A program made the translations under genes and the position numbers. From Companilactobacillus formosensis (GTDB taxonomy: Bacteria; Bacillota; Bacilli; Lactobacillales; Lactobacillaceae): a DNA stretch of 64,000 nucleotides. Every line of letters starts with the position of its first letter. Position 1 is the stretch's first letter. The notes under the pieces are model-generated. The model saw only the letters and a list, made by a program, of their open reading frames with translations, had not been told where the DNA came from and made no database searches. Where the stretch lies: contig NZ_BJDU01000002.1 in NCBI RefSeq assembly GCF_005405305.1, forward strand, positions 62,001-126,000. The letters are read 5' to 3'. Positions 9,374-19,445 of this stretch are shown here, piece after piece.

Positions 9374-12000
9374 ATGAAAACACTTAAAACGAAAATAAAC
9401 AATTTAGCAGCTTCTAATGATCAAATTATTATCCCAATGAGGAACACATCGTTCAGCTGGATAACTGAAGATGATGAACAAAATAATTACCAACTTGGTT
9501 TTAATTTGATTATTCAAAACGAAGAAGGGAAAATAATTCTGGATTCAGGATTTGTTGAATCAAATGAAACTAGTTATCATGTTGATTTATCAAGTTTGTC
9601 ACAACATTCGACATATTCATGGCAAGTTAAAGTATTTGATAAGAATCAAAAGGCTAGTCCTTGGTCAAAAAGAATGTATTTTACGACGGAATTGAAAACT
9701 TGGAATGCTAAATGGATTGAACCCAAACAAAATCACGTTACAAAAGAGGCAGAGCTTAATTTGGCAGCTATGTTTGGTGGTAAGCCAATACCAAAACAAG
9801 ATTCACCTGATGAACGTTTACGGCCAGTTCAATATTTACAAAAAAGTTTTGAACTTACTAAACCGATAAAAAAAGCTCAACTATTTATGACCGCTCATGG
9901 AATTTATTATCCAATGATTAATGGTCAAAGAGTGACACAAGCTCAATTTATGCCCGATTTTACTTCATACAAGAATATTCTTCAATATCAATATTTTGAC
10001 GTTACTGATTTATTAGCTTCTGAAAATAACTGGACAACCGTTTTAGCCGATGGATGGTATTCCGGTCGAATTAGTACGACGGGAAATGGGGCACAGTTTG
10101 GTGATAAAAATGGTATTTTAGGTGAATTAATTGTTACTTTTGAGGATGAAACTCAAAAAATTATTGGAACGGATCAGAGTTTTGTTTCAACGACTGGTAA
10201 ATATAATTATAGTGATTTATTTATTGGGGAAAAACAGAATTTAAATAATTTTCCAAATTGGTGTAATGCAACTAATGTCGATGAAGTAAACTATAATCTC
10301 GATAATTTAGAACCACAAAACGCTCAATATGTTCATGAATTAGCACCAATTTCGGCTAAAAAAATCTGGGTTGATGGTGATGAATTGCTGATCGATTTTG
10401 GTCAAGTTATAGCTGGAAAGGTCCGTTTATCGACATTTCTAAGTCAGAATCAAATGATAAAAATTGAACATTCAGAAGTTCTCAATGAAGATGGTCACTT
10501 CTTTAACAATATTACGGGGCGAAATAAAGATCAAACCGACTTCTTTATCGGCAAAGGAACTTTTGAAATCTTAGAGCCAGATTTTACTTTCCATGGATTC
10601 CGTTATATTCGCATTACTGGTCTGCATAACACAATTTCTACAAGTGATGTAATTGCCATTCCTCTAATGACTAATATGGAAGAATTAGGTTCAATTGAGA
10701 CTTCAAATAAAAAAATTAATCAGTTATTACAAAATATCAAATGGAGTCAACGTGGTAATATGATTTCCATTCCAACTGACTGTCCGCAAAGAGAACGTGC
10801 TGGTTGGACAGGGGACACACAAGTATTTGCACCTACTGCAATGTTCAATATGGATTCAACCGCATTGTTTGAACGTTGGTTAGAAAGCGTCCGTGCTGAA
10901 CAAAGGGCCGATGGTCAAATTCAAGATTATGCTCCCGCACCAAAGGAATTCTATACATCCAGTCCGCAATTTACTGGGACGTATTCGTCTGCTGGTTGGG
11001 GGATGCTATCATCATGGTTCCCTGGACGATTTATCAAAACAACGGCGATATTTCAATACTAAAGGAAAATTATTCGACAATGCAAAAATGGCATAATTAT
11101 GCCGTAAAAAGCGCTGCTAAAAACAAATTGGACAATTCTAGTCGATATATTTGGGATACAAAGTTTCACTATGGCGATTGGATGTTTCCAAGTTACATGT
11201 TCGGTAAAAATGCTAAAGGACCAATGGGAACTGCTCAGGCAACTAAGAATTTAGTTGGAACAGCTTTTCTAGCTTATAGTAGTAAACTATTAAGCCGGAT
11301 TGCTACGATTTTGAACGATACAGAAAATAGTACTCGGTATCAAAATTACGCCAAAAGAGTTGCTTCAGCCTTTCAAAAATATTTTTGGAGGAATAGTCAA
11401 CTTACTGCAGATTTTCAAGGTTGTTATGTTTTAGCGATTGCTTTTGATCTCTTAGATGCACCAACAAAGAAATTAGCAGTCAGTCGTTTGGTAGATATGA
11501 TTCATGTTAATAATAATTGTTTAGATACAGGATTTCTAAGTATGCCATATTTGATGGATGTACTAGCTAAGAATAGACAAAGTGAATTGGCTGAGAAAAT
11601 ACTATTACAAGAAAAAATGCCTTCGTGGCTTTATGAAGTTGATCATGGAGCAACTACAATCTGGGAATCATGGGCCGGTATTGCTCCAGATGGAACGGTT
11701 GGAACTTTCTCATTCAATCACTATGCCTTTGGTTGTATTGAAAATTGGATTGTTGAAAATATTGGAGGATTAACCCCAATAGAACCAGGTTATAAAATAT
11801 TCAAAGTTGTAATTCCAAGAAAGTCAAATTTTACTAGTTTAAAATTGGAATATAATTCCACAAATGGTTTGATTAAAGTCAATTGGAAATACACTGATTC
11901 GCATTTAAAAGTCCAACTGCATGTGCCATTTAACACTAAAGCACAGTTGTTCATCAACCATGAAACTAAATTTTTAAGTAGTGGCGATTACGAATTCTAA
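9374..12000 (+). pseudogene. GH78 alpha-L-rhamnosidase, split by a one-base frameshift
   Basis: Two overlapping frames together encode one 876-residue GH78 protein. The first (9374-11062) holds the N-terminal beta domains and the catalytic signature TDCPQRERAGWTGD; the second (conserved from about 10999 to 12000) holds the rest of the barrel, with TTIWESWAG carrying the predicted base, and the C-terminal beta domain. The break is at a run of five G (10998-11002, codon 543): six G would restore SAGWGDAIIMVPW, matching AAIWGDASTIIPW in the intact GH78 at 13.6-16.4 kb. It has no signal peptide and would be cytoplasmic. It is either a true pseudogene, a phase-variable gene, or a sequencing error. 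Confidence 0.85.
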
Positions 12001-12010
12001 AAAATGTAAC

Positions 12011-12048
12011 ATAAAAATCCGGTGTGAATTTTCACGCCGGATTTTTAT
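12011..12048. terminator. Bidirectional terminator between convergent GH78 and GH43 genes
   Basis: 18-bp stem (12011-12028 with 12031-12048, one G-U pair) flanked by A-run and T-run. It lies between two convergent genes and can stop both. Confidence 0.88.
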
Positions 12049-12069
12049 GTGAACTATTAATTTCAATTA

Positions 12070-13605
12070 TTATTTATCAATTTTAACTCTTTTTACATTT
12101 TTAACTGACATCTTTGTATCTTGGCCTACAACGTAAATTCCTTGCATATCGCCAGTATTCAAGGCACTGATTGCTTCATTGGAGAAGTGCATAGCAGCCA
12201 CTTTGAAGGATAATTTTTGATTGTTAATTTCAGCTATGAATTCTTTAGTAGCAGGATGATTAATTAGACTGAATTTACTTGGTAAGGTATTTATTTCAGC
12301 AATTTTATCTTTGACTACTAAATCCAAAACGTGAACTGTTTTAATTAAATCAAAAGTGCCATGATTATTTCTTTGAATTGTTAAGCTAGCGAAGTGATCA
12401 CTGTCGATTGTCACAGCAATTCCTAACTGACCATCTTTTAATGAACTTTGTTCAGGATTCAATTCAACTTCAAAAGTTTCATCTTGTTCTGTTTGTCTGA
12501 TACCCAAAAATGATGGGGTACCAAGATCAGAAAGTGTCAAATCGGATCCAGTTAAAGTTAAATTGTTACTTTTAACTGATAATCTATCTTTAAGTGAATT
12601 TCGTAATGAAATCCATTCTGGACTAATGCAGTCATTTGTAAAACTATCTTCAAATAAAGGTAGCTTTTGTTCTGATAGTGTTTTGGCGTGTTCTGGATAC
12701 TTAGTCAAGTTAACTTCTTGAGAAGGTAGGTCATCGTTAATTACGGGCCAATCACTACTCCAGTCGACAGGATAGAGCATCGTTTCACGACCGGTATTGG
12801 TAAAGGTCTTGAAATTGATATTAGCGGGTCTAGTTCCTAAACAAGTGAGCCACCAATTACCATGGCTGTCTTGGAATAAGTCTCCATGACCAATGTTTTG
12901 TAGTGGTTCATCAGCTCGGTCACGATTGGTAAAAATTGGATTATTAGGGCAACTTTCAAATGATCCCCAAATATTTTTACTTCTAAAAATTGTAATCATG
13001 TGTCCTAGACCAGTGCCACCTTCAGCAGCAAGTAGGTAGTAGTAACCTTTGTTTTTGATGATGTGTGGACCTTCAACGTCACGCCCACCAGTTCCATAAG
13101 TTAAAATCTTTGGACCTTGTAGAATTTTTCCAGAAGTGAGGTTGATTTCGACTTGTTGCAGGGCTTTTTGACTGGATTCTAAGTAACCGGTGTATTGAAC
13201 AAAGGTGTGTCCATCTTCAAAGAAAATGTCGGGATCAATACCATTTACGTCGATATTGATACGTTGCTTGTCCCAAATAATTTTATCGTTAACTAGTTTT
13301 CCAGTAATGATGAAAGTCTTAAATTCGGCAAAGTTAGTTGTGATGACGTAGAATCTTCCTTCATGGTAACGAATGCAGACAGCAAAGATTCCTTCGTTGG
13401 ATTTTGATTTCGTTAAATCAGCTTGGGTGTGGTCGGTTGCAATGCTAGGGAGCGTTTTCCAATTCATAAGATCAGAACTTCTGGCCAAAGTAATTCCTGG
13501 ATAGTATTCGAAAGTACTGTTGACAATATAATAGTAGTTTCCGACACGAACTATGCTTGGGTCAGGGCGCATCCCCCGTAAAATTGGATTAGTATAACTT
13601 TTCAT
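12070..13605 (-). CDS. GH43 family beta-xylosidase/alpha-L-arabinofuranosidase
   Basis: 511-residue cytoplasmic GH43 enzyme. The five-bladed propeller has the three expected acids: Asp15 in RPDPS (base), Asp124/Asp126 in VNGIDPD (pKa modulator) and Glu178 in DVEGPH (acid). The C-terminal part from about residue 310 is a beta-sandwich as in the xylosidase-type GH43 enzymes. The start is the ATG at 13603-13605, after GAGAGGG, rather than the TTG one codon earlier. It follows the GH78 stop by 3 bases, so it is the last gene of the GH3-GH78-GH43 operon. Xylose or arabinose as the released sugar cannot be told apart by eye. Confidence 0.88.
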   Translation of the reverse strand: MKSYTNPILRGMRPDPSIVRVGNYYYIVNSTFEYYPGITLARSSDLMNWKTLPSIATDHTQADLTKSKSNEGIFAVCIRYHEGRFYVITTNFAEFKTFIITGKLVNDKIIWDKQRINIDVNGIDPDIFFEDGHTFVQYTGYLESSQKALQQVEINLTSGKILQGPKILTYGTGGRDVEGPHIIKNKGYYYLLAAEGGTGLGHMITIFRSKNIWGSFESCPNNPIFTNRDRADEPLQNIGHGDLFQDSHGNWWLTCLGTRPANINFKTFTNTGRETMLYPVDWSSDWPVINDDLPSQEVNLTKYPEHAKTLSEQKLPLFEDSFTNDCISPEWISLRNSLKDRLSVKSNNLTLTGSDLTLSDLGTPSFLGIRQTEQDETFEVELNPEQSSLKDGQLGIAVTIDSDHFASLTIQRNNHGTFDLIKTVHVLDLVVKDKIAEINTLPSKFSLINHPATKEFIAEINNQKLSFKVAAMHFSNEAISALNTGDMQGIYVVGQDTKMSVKNVKRVKIDK

Positions 13606-13608
13606 CAA

Positions 13609-16407
13609 CTATCCCTCTCTTTCACTTAGAACTGGTGTGGCAACTAATGTATCAGTGATTTGTTTCAGCTCATTTTCAGGAATATTAATAAATGGGAACA
13701 ACTTATTAGCTTCTGGAATTGACATTTGACCTAGACGTTCAACATTCACTGGATCATTGAACATATCTAATTCATGAGTGATTTTTTTGATCTTGTCAAA
13801 TAATTCTTTATCAGCAGTGATATTCAACAATTTAGTTTGTGTTGAGTAACGTCCAATATAGTCATGAGTTGGAGCGTATGAAATTTCGTGGTGACCAACT
13901 GTTAAAGTGATTGTTTTGTCACTAACAGTTTGACCATCGATAACGATCTCTTTGCCAACTCTAGGCAAAGTTAATTTCACAGTTTGTCCAAATGGAACGT
14001 CGATTATAGCGGAGATTGTGTGTTTGTCATCCGTTTCAAGGTCATATTTAACTTTCAAATCACCATATGAACTGGCATAATGACCAGAAATATGTTTCAA
14101 ACGGTAGTCAAATTCTGGTTCCACATAAACAGTTTGATAGCCGTTATCTTGTTTGCGTAGACCAAGAACAAACTTATAAGCCCATTCCATAATGGCACCG
14201 ATTGAGTAGTGATTAAGTGAGTTCATTCCTTCAGGATTCATTGAACCATCAGACATAACTGAGTTCCAACGTTCCCAAATGGTTGTGGCACCGAGTTTGA
14301 CGGCGTACAACCAGCTTGGATAATCTTCGTTTAGGAAAATCTTTGTAGCTAGGGCGTGTTGACCATTTTCAGACAAAACTTGGCACAAAAATGGGGTACC
14401 GACGAATCCAGTTTGTAGGTGATCATTATCTTTCTTGAGACGGGCAACTAAATCTTTAACAACACGTGGCTTTAAGTTTTCAGGAACTAGGTTGAAGTAC
14501 AAAGTTAAAGCGTAAGCAGTTTGCGTATCGATGGCAACTCGACCAGTTTCGGTAATGTATTCCTTTAAGATATTCTTCTTAATATCATCGCACAAGCTCT
14601 TATAAGTTTGGTAATCTTTATCATTGCCCAGAATTTTTGCTGTTTGAGCCACAATATTTGATGAATAGTAGTAATAAACTGAAGCGATGAAGCCTTCATC
14701 AGTTTTACCATTAGGAACGGCAGGATTTTCACTATCGAGTGATAACCAGTCGCCGAATTGGAAAGAACCTGTCCAAAGACCAGTACCAGCTTTTGCAACG
14801 TTTTTGCTGATCCAGTCGACCCAACCTTTCATGCTTGAGTAATTTTGCTTCAAGATAGCTGTGTCACCGTATTTTTCATACATATTCCAAGGAATAATTG
14901 TAGAAGCATCGCCCCAGATAGCAGCTCCACCTTCATCAACGTGTAGAGATGGAGCATACATCGTTAACATTCCATCGTGGTGATCTTGTTCAATTTTCAT
15001 ATCTTTAGCGTATTTCTTGAAGAAAGCGTAGACGTTCATATTATAAGTTGAAGTATTGGAGAAAATATCAGCATCTCCAGTCCAACCAAGACGTTCATCA
15101 CGTTGAGGACAGTCAGTCGGAACATCGAAGAAGTTGCTTTTTTGACTCCATTGAATATTTTCAAATAAACGATTTACCAATGGTTTGTCAGTCTTTAAAG
15201 CACCAGTCATCTTCATGTCAGAATAGACAACAGCAGCCCGGAAGTCTTCTTTTTGTAAAGGTTCAGTATTGCCAGATACCTTGATATAACGGTAACCAAA
15301 GTAAGTGAAATGTGGACGAATCCATTTTTCGTTGCCATCTGAGATATAAGTAAAGGCGGCCCTAGCTTCACGCAAATTATCACGGTAGAAATTGCCTTGT
15401 TGGAGAATTTCACCGACTTGGATAGTGATCTTAGTACCCTTTGGTTCACGATTGTAAAATTCAATTAGACCGGCTTGATTTTGTCCAAAGTCGATAACTT
15501 GTTCATTCTTTGGCGTCTTAATCAGTTCTTTAGCAGGTAAGTATTCTTGAACCTTCAATGGCAAGCTTAATCGATCAGCCAAAATGTCAGTAGGGTAGTC
15601 AAGGACAGAAACTGGGGACCAGTTTTCTGGTACAATCGTATCATCAAAATCTTCACCATAGTAGATGGCCGATTTAGTAACTTTACCTGCAGTTGTTAAC
15701 CATTTGTTGTCTGAGTTTACGACTTCGGTTGAACCGTCAGTATATTCTAGATGTAGTTCAAAGATAGATCGTTGTTGATCACCGTAAATTTTATCCTTAC
15801 CGCCATCAAAGCCAAGATTTCCTTTGTACCAACCATCTCCAAGGGAGATTTCAATCGAATTGTCACCTTGAACAAAATCCTTTGTAACGTCATAAGTTTG
15901 TACTTGAATCAAATAGTCGTAATTAGTAGATCCTGGAGCAAGTAATTCGTCGCCGACTTTTCTATCATTGATATTTAATTCATAAACGCCCAAGCCTGTC
16001 ATATAGATGCGGGCTTTTTTGACTTCTTTGGTCAAATTTAAGTCACGTTTTAAAAGCGTGTTTGATATATTCTTGTTTAGGTTACCAATCCATTTTCCCG
16101 AGAAAGGTTCAGACATTTTGCCTGTTTCAAAAGTCGAAGTGGCAGATACTTCTTCAGAATTATCTTTTATGCTAATGGTTAGGTCATACTTAGTTCTGGG
16201 GGTTAATTTCAAATTTGGTTGGAAATAATTGTTATCGTATGCTTCCCAATCAGTTTGATAAACAATTTGTCCATCATTTTTAATCTCTAGTTTTTTTTGA
16301 ACAGCTAAATTCGTATCAGTATTAAGTGCAAATTCAATTTTTAGGTTGCTTAAATCGAATCCGAGTGGTTCTGTCATATGATTTATTTGAATGTTTTCAA
16401 TTTTCAT
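13609..16407 (-). CDS. GH78 alpha-L-rhamnosidase
   Basis: Intact 932-residue GH78 enzyme that removes terminal alpha-L-rhamnose from plant glycosides. The signature DCPQRDERLGWTGD lies at about residues 432-445, with the catalytic acid among its acidic residues, and the predicted base Glu is in TTIWERW near residue 710. N-terminal beta domains, alpha6/alpha6 barrel and C-terminal beta domain are all present. The last ~60 residues (YIGRYSTQTKLLNIT onward) form an extra helical extension. No signal peptide, so it acts on imported rhamnosides. AAGGAG precedes the start. It follows GH3 by 12 bases. Confidence 0.94.
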   Translation of the reverse strand: MKIENIQINHMTEPLGFDLSNLKIEFALNTDTNLAVQKKLEIKNDGQIVYQTDWEAYDNNYFQPNLKLTPRTKYDLTISIKDNSEEVSATSTFETGKMSEPFSGKWIGNLNKNISNTLLKRDLNLTKEVKKARIYMTGLGVYELNINDRKVGDELLAPGSTNYDYLIQVQTYDVTKDFVQGDNSIEISLGDGWYKGNLGFDGGKDKIYGDQQRSIFELHLEYTDGSTEVVNSDNKWLTTAGKVTKSAIYYGEDFDDTIVPENWSPVSVLDYPTDILADRLSLPLKVQEYLPAKELIKTPKNEQVIDFGQNQAGLIEFYNREPKGTKITIQVGEILQQGNFYRDNLREARAAFTYISDGNEKWIRPHFTYFGYRYIKVSGNTEPLQKEDFRAAVVYSDMKMTGALKTDKPLVNRLFENIQWSQKSNFFDVPTDCPQRDERLGWTGDADIFSNTSTYNMNVYAFFKKYAKDMKIEQDHHDGMLTMYAPSLHVDEGGAAIWGDASTIIPWNMYEKYGDTAILKQNYSSMKGWVDWISKNVAKAGTGLWTGSFQFGDWLSLDSENPAVPNGKTDEGFIASVYYYYSSNIVAQTAKILGNDKDYQTYKSLCDDIKKNILKEYITETGRVAIDTQTAYALTLYFNLVPENLKPRVVKDLVARLKKDNDHLQTGFVGTPFLCQVLSENGQHALATKIFLNEDYPSWLYAVKLGATTIWERWNSVMSDGSMNPEGMNSLNHYSIGAIMEWAYKFVLGLRKQDNGYQTVYVEPEFDYRLKHISGHYASSYGDLKVKYDLETDDKHTISAIIDVPFGQTVKLTLPRVGKEIVIDGQTVSDKTITLTVGHHEISYAPTHDYIGRYSTQTKLLNITADKELFDKIKKITHELDMFNDPVNVERLGQMSIPEANKLFPFINIPENELKQITDTLVATPVLSEREG

Positions 16408-16419
16408 TATTTTTTCTCC

Positions 16420-18123
16420 TTACAGTCTCGTATCTAATTTTCCACAAAATGGATCTACCGGACTTTTACCTAAGAATTCTTCCTGACCCGTGATTTTCTT
16501 AACAACGGCTTCGATTGATTCAGGGTTACCAGTATAAGCATTGATCATAGTAGAAATAGTTGGAATATCGAATAAATGATATGGATTGCACATTGAAATG
16601 AACAGTGTAGGGATGGAGCGCATGTACCAAGGAGCATCAGCGGCCATCAAATGTATCCAATCGATTCGAGTTGTGGTTTGGTTACTTGCAGTTTCAATGT
16701 TAGCAACGTAAATTGCCAAATCAAATTTATCTTTCATATCCTGAACGCCTTCTTCAAAGACTTCGTGGAAATCAAGATGTTTACGATCAAAGAGTGAAAC
16801 TTTAAATCCTTGTGCTTCTAAATCTTTCTTGAATAGTGCAGTAACGTGGCCGCCTTCTTTGAAACCACCATCGTCACTATCACCCAAAACTACTAAGCGA
16901 ACGCGAGGATACTTTTTGCTAGTTACAGGTAAAATTTTATTTCTATCTTTAACTAAAGTAACGGCATGCTTTGCTAAATCGGCAGTTTTTGCTTGGTGAT
17001 CCTTAAGCTTCAAGTCTAATTTTTCGGGAACTTCTTGAGTCAGTTGATTATCAATATTCATAATACCTTGGGTTAATTTAGTACCAAGAATTCGACGAAT
17101 GGCCTCATCAACACGGTCCATTGAAACAGTGCCATCTTTAACGGCATCAGTAAGGAACTTGTAATCTTCATCGATATTTTTATTGAATAAGATCATATCA
17201 ATACCAGCATTAATCGTTGCGGGAATAGCTTTTTCACGCGGAAGAATTGATGTATAACCAAGCATTGGTGTGGCATCGGTAATAGTCATTCCATTGAATT
17301 GTAATTCTTTGTGAAGCAGACCATCAATCAGAAGTTTTGAGGTTGAAGCAGGACGTAAATCTTTATCTTCAATACCAGGGTCTAGCTTACGTTCCCAAGC
17401 TGGTTGCATGATGTGTGCGATCATTACGGCTGGAAGACCTTGCTTAATCAAATGACGATAGATTTGACCATAAGAGTTCATCCACTCATCGGTACCCAAA
17501 GAATTAACTGAACTGACTAAATGTTGATCACGTTCATCGACGCCATCGCCAGGGAAATGCTTAGCAACAGGAATTACGTTATTATTTTTTAATCCCTTAA
17601 TTTCAGCATCAACCATCTTCATGACACGATTCTTATCACTACCAAAAGTTCTTACATTCATAATGGGATTACGAAAATTATTGTCTATATCAACAATAGG
17701 TGAAAATGCCATGTTATCGCCAACTTGAGCAGCTTCATAACCAGAAATATCACCTAAATTGAAAGCTTGTTTAGAATCATCTGTTGCAGCGACTGACATT
17801 GGACGACCGAACCAAGTACCTTCGTTAACTAAACCATTACCACCAGCTTCAAGATTAGCAGCGATAAATGTTGGGATTTTTGATTCTTTTTGAATCGTAG
17901 CTATCTCATGCTTAATTTTTTTGGCACTGTCAGGACGATACATAACGCCGCCAGGATGGTACTTGTTGACGAAATCCTTAATATTGACGGTATCTTCGTC
18001 TTGTCCAATTACAAAAAATAGTTGACCAATTTTCTCAGCAAGTGTCATTTTACTGATTTGTTTATCGATATATTTTATTTGTTCTGTTGAAAGATTATAT
18101 GGTACTTTTGTTAAATCTAACAT
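16420..18123 (-). CDS. GH3 family glycoside hydrolase (beta-N-acetylhexosaminidase/beta-glucosidase type)
   Basis: 567-residue GH3 protein with a TIM barrel and an alpha/beta sandwich. AKHFPGDGVDERDQH (about residue 190) is the KH-F-PGDG element of the NagZ-like GH3 branch with its His/Asp acid pair, and TITDATPM (about 282) places the nucleophile Asp. The C-terminal half has a Rossmann-like VLGDSDDGGF stretch. The start is ATG 18121-18123, with GGAGG upstream; a longer frame to 18138 lacks a ribosome site. First gene of the reverse operon GH3-GH78-GH43. The sequence branch suggests hexosaminidase, while the context suggests a beta-glucosidase acting on plant aglycones; unresolved. Confidence 0.85.
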   Translation of the reverse strand: MLDLTKVPYNLSTEQIKYIDKQISKMTLAEKIGQLFFVIGQDEDTVNIKDFVNKYHPGGVMYRPDSAKKIKHEIATIQKESKIPTFIAANLEAGGNGLVNEGTWFGRPMSVAATDDSKQAFNLGDISGYEAAQVGDNMAFSPIVDIDNNFRNPIMNVRTFGSDKNRVMKMVDAEIKGLKNNNVIPVAKHFPGDGVDERDQHLVSSVNSLGTDEWMNSYGQIYRHLIKQGLPAVMIAHIMQPAWERKLDPGIEDKDLRPASTSKLLIDGLLHKELQFNGMTITDATPMLGYTSILPREKAIPATINAGIDMILFNKNIDEDYKFLTDAVKDGTVSMDRVDEAIRRILGTKLTQGIMNIDNQLTQEVPEKLDLKLKDHQAKTADLAKHAVTLVKDRNKILPVTSKKYPRVRLVVLGDSDDGGFKEGGHVTALFKKDLEAQGFKVSLFDRKHLDFHEVFEEGVQDMKDKFDLAIYVANIETASNQTTTRIDWIHLMAADAPWYMRSIPTLFISMCNPYHLFDIPTISTMINAYTGNPESIEAVVKKITGQEEFLGKSPVDPFCGKLDTRL

Positions 18124-18204
18124 GAAATTCCTCCACACATTATTGATTTAACTAAATTGTAAGCCCTTAATATTTTTCCAACTATTGTCAAATGATATTC
18201 GTAC

Positions 18205-18219
18205 TATGTTCATTTCACA
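18205..18219. promoter_or_regulatory. Putative AraC operator, site 1
   Basis: TATGTTCATTTCACA here is the exact reverse complement of the site at 19339-19353. Read toward the GH3 gene it is TGTGAAATGAACATA, 82 bases before the start codon. It lies between GH3 (-) and the AraC gene (+), so it could control both. Confidence 0.65.
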
Positions 18220-18265
18220 TATTTTTGATATACGCTATAATGACAATTAGTGAGGTAAATAAAAG

Positions 18266-19291
18266 ATGACTAAAAGTATTATGGAAATTTTACGTTCAAA
18301 TAATTCTCCAAGAGAATTCTCTAATGTTTTGGAGAAAGTTGAGAAAAATGAAGCTAGTATAGCACCAACTAAGACGATTAATGGAGAACCGGTTTATCGT
18401 TTTTTTAATACATATAATGATAATCTAGTGCTAAATACCAATCCGATTTCAATTTCAGTTCAACCAATCGAATCAGACGTCCCTTATCATTATCATAATT
18501 TTGTTGACATCGTGGCACCTCTCATTGGTAACTGTACTGCTGTAATCAATGAAAAAGAAATTGAAATGCAGCAGGGGGATCTCTTATTTGTTGGAAATCA
18601 TACTATACATACAGTAGAACCTATCGGAACGAATGACATTGTAATTGATATTGCTTTAAGAAATACGGCTTTTTCGTTGAATGAATTAAATTCTTTACTA
18701 CACGATAACCGCCAAACTAATATTTCGGGAATGCTTTTTTCACTTTTATCAGATAGAAATTATGGAGAGGGACAGTATAGTTTATTTAAAACAAATAATA
18801 ATTCTAAAATTAGCCGGAATGTCTGGGATATTATTGATGAATACTATCACCCAGACAAAGAATCAGACAAGATTATCCGTTTAGAAATTATGGTTTTATT
18901 CTCAAGACTAATTCGTGAAACAGTCAAGACTAATAATGTTAATTGGAAAGCCAGTGATAAAAAAAGAACCAATATCCTATCTTTGTTGCTCTACATTGAA
19001 AACAATTATTCCAATATCACACTAGATGATATGGCTAAGCATTTTGGTTACAATTCCAATTACTTATCTTCATTCTTAAAAAAATCTACCGGAATGACCT
19101 TTATTAAGTTAGTTCACTTGCAAAGAGTCAATGCTGCAGCAGAATATTTAAACTATACGAGTGCTTCAATAGAAAGAATTTCTTATAAAGTTGGATATGA
19201 GAATCCGTCATATTTCTATAAGATTTTTAAAAAGGTATTAGGTATCTCACCTGATTTATACCGCCAAAAAGCCCAACTTAACAATGAATAG
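18266..19291 (+). CDS. AraC-family transcriptional regulator
   Basis: 341-residue regulator: N-terminal cupin region (about 55-130; PYHYHNFVDIVAPL, MQQGDLLFVGNHTIHTV) and a C-terminal AraC DNA-binding domain (ITLDDMAKHFGYNSNYLSSFL, then SIERISYKVGYENPSYFYKIFKKVLGISP given here in two motif pieces). Divergent from the GH3-GH78-GH43 operon and upstream of an MFS permease. Shared 15-bp sites before both targets support it as their activator. The inducer is probably a rhamnose- or xylose-containing sugar (inference). A TATAAT at 18236-18241 is a plausible -10 for this gene. Confidence 0.9.
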   Translation: MTKSIMEILRSNNSPREFSNVLEKVEKNEASIAPTKTINGEPVYRFFNTYNDNLVLNTNPISISVQPIESDVPYHYHNFVDIVAPLIGNCTAVINEKEIEMQQGDLLFVGNHTIHTVEPIGTNDIVIDIALRNTAFSLNELNSLLHDNRQTNISGMLFSLLSDRNYGEGQYSLFKTNNNSKISRNVWDIIDEYYHPDKESDKIIRLEIMVLFSRLIRETVKTNNVNWKASDKKRTNILSLLLYIENNYSNITLDDMAKHFGYNSNYLSSFLKKSTGMTFIKLVHLQRVNAAAEYLNYTSASIERISYKVGYENPSYFYKIFKKVLGISPDLYRQKAQLNNE

Positions 19292-19338
19292 ATGATATAA
19301 GCTATTTTATTTATAAGAAATAAAAGGGCAGGGTAATC

Positions 19339-19353
19339 TGTGAAATGAACATA
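19339..19353. promoter_or_regulatory. Putative AraC operator, site 2
   Basis: TGTGAAATGAACATA, identical over 15 bases to site 1 when both are read toward their target gene. It is 93 bases upstream of the MFS start codon, close to the 82-base spacing at GH3. Confidence 0.65.
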
Positions 19354-19413
19354 AATTAGCTTGTCTTTGCATATAGTCCAAAATTGATCTTCAGAATATG
19401 ATTAATTTGTAAA

Positions 19414-19427
19414 TGAAAGCGTAAACA
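19414..19427 (+). promoter_or_regulatory. cre (CcpA) site upstream of MFS permease
   Basis: TGAAAGCGTAAACA matches 13 of 14 positions of the consensus TGWAANCGNTNWCA. It sits 19 bases before the start codon, a position expected to block transcription when preferred sugar is present. Confidence 0.7.
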
Positions 19428-19445
19428 TATTTTGGAGGTTATAAC

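Noticed and set aside
10893-11096. 67-codon frame overlapping the GH78 break
   Set aside because: Third frame across the frameshift with no similarity to GH78.
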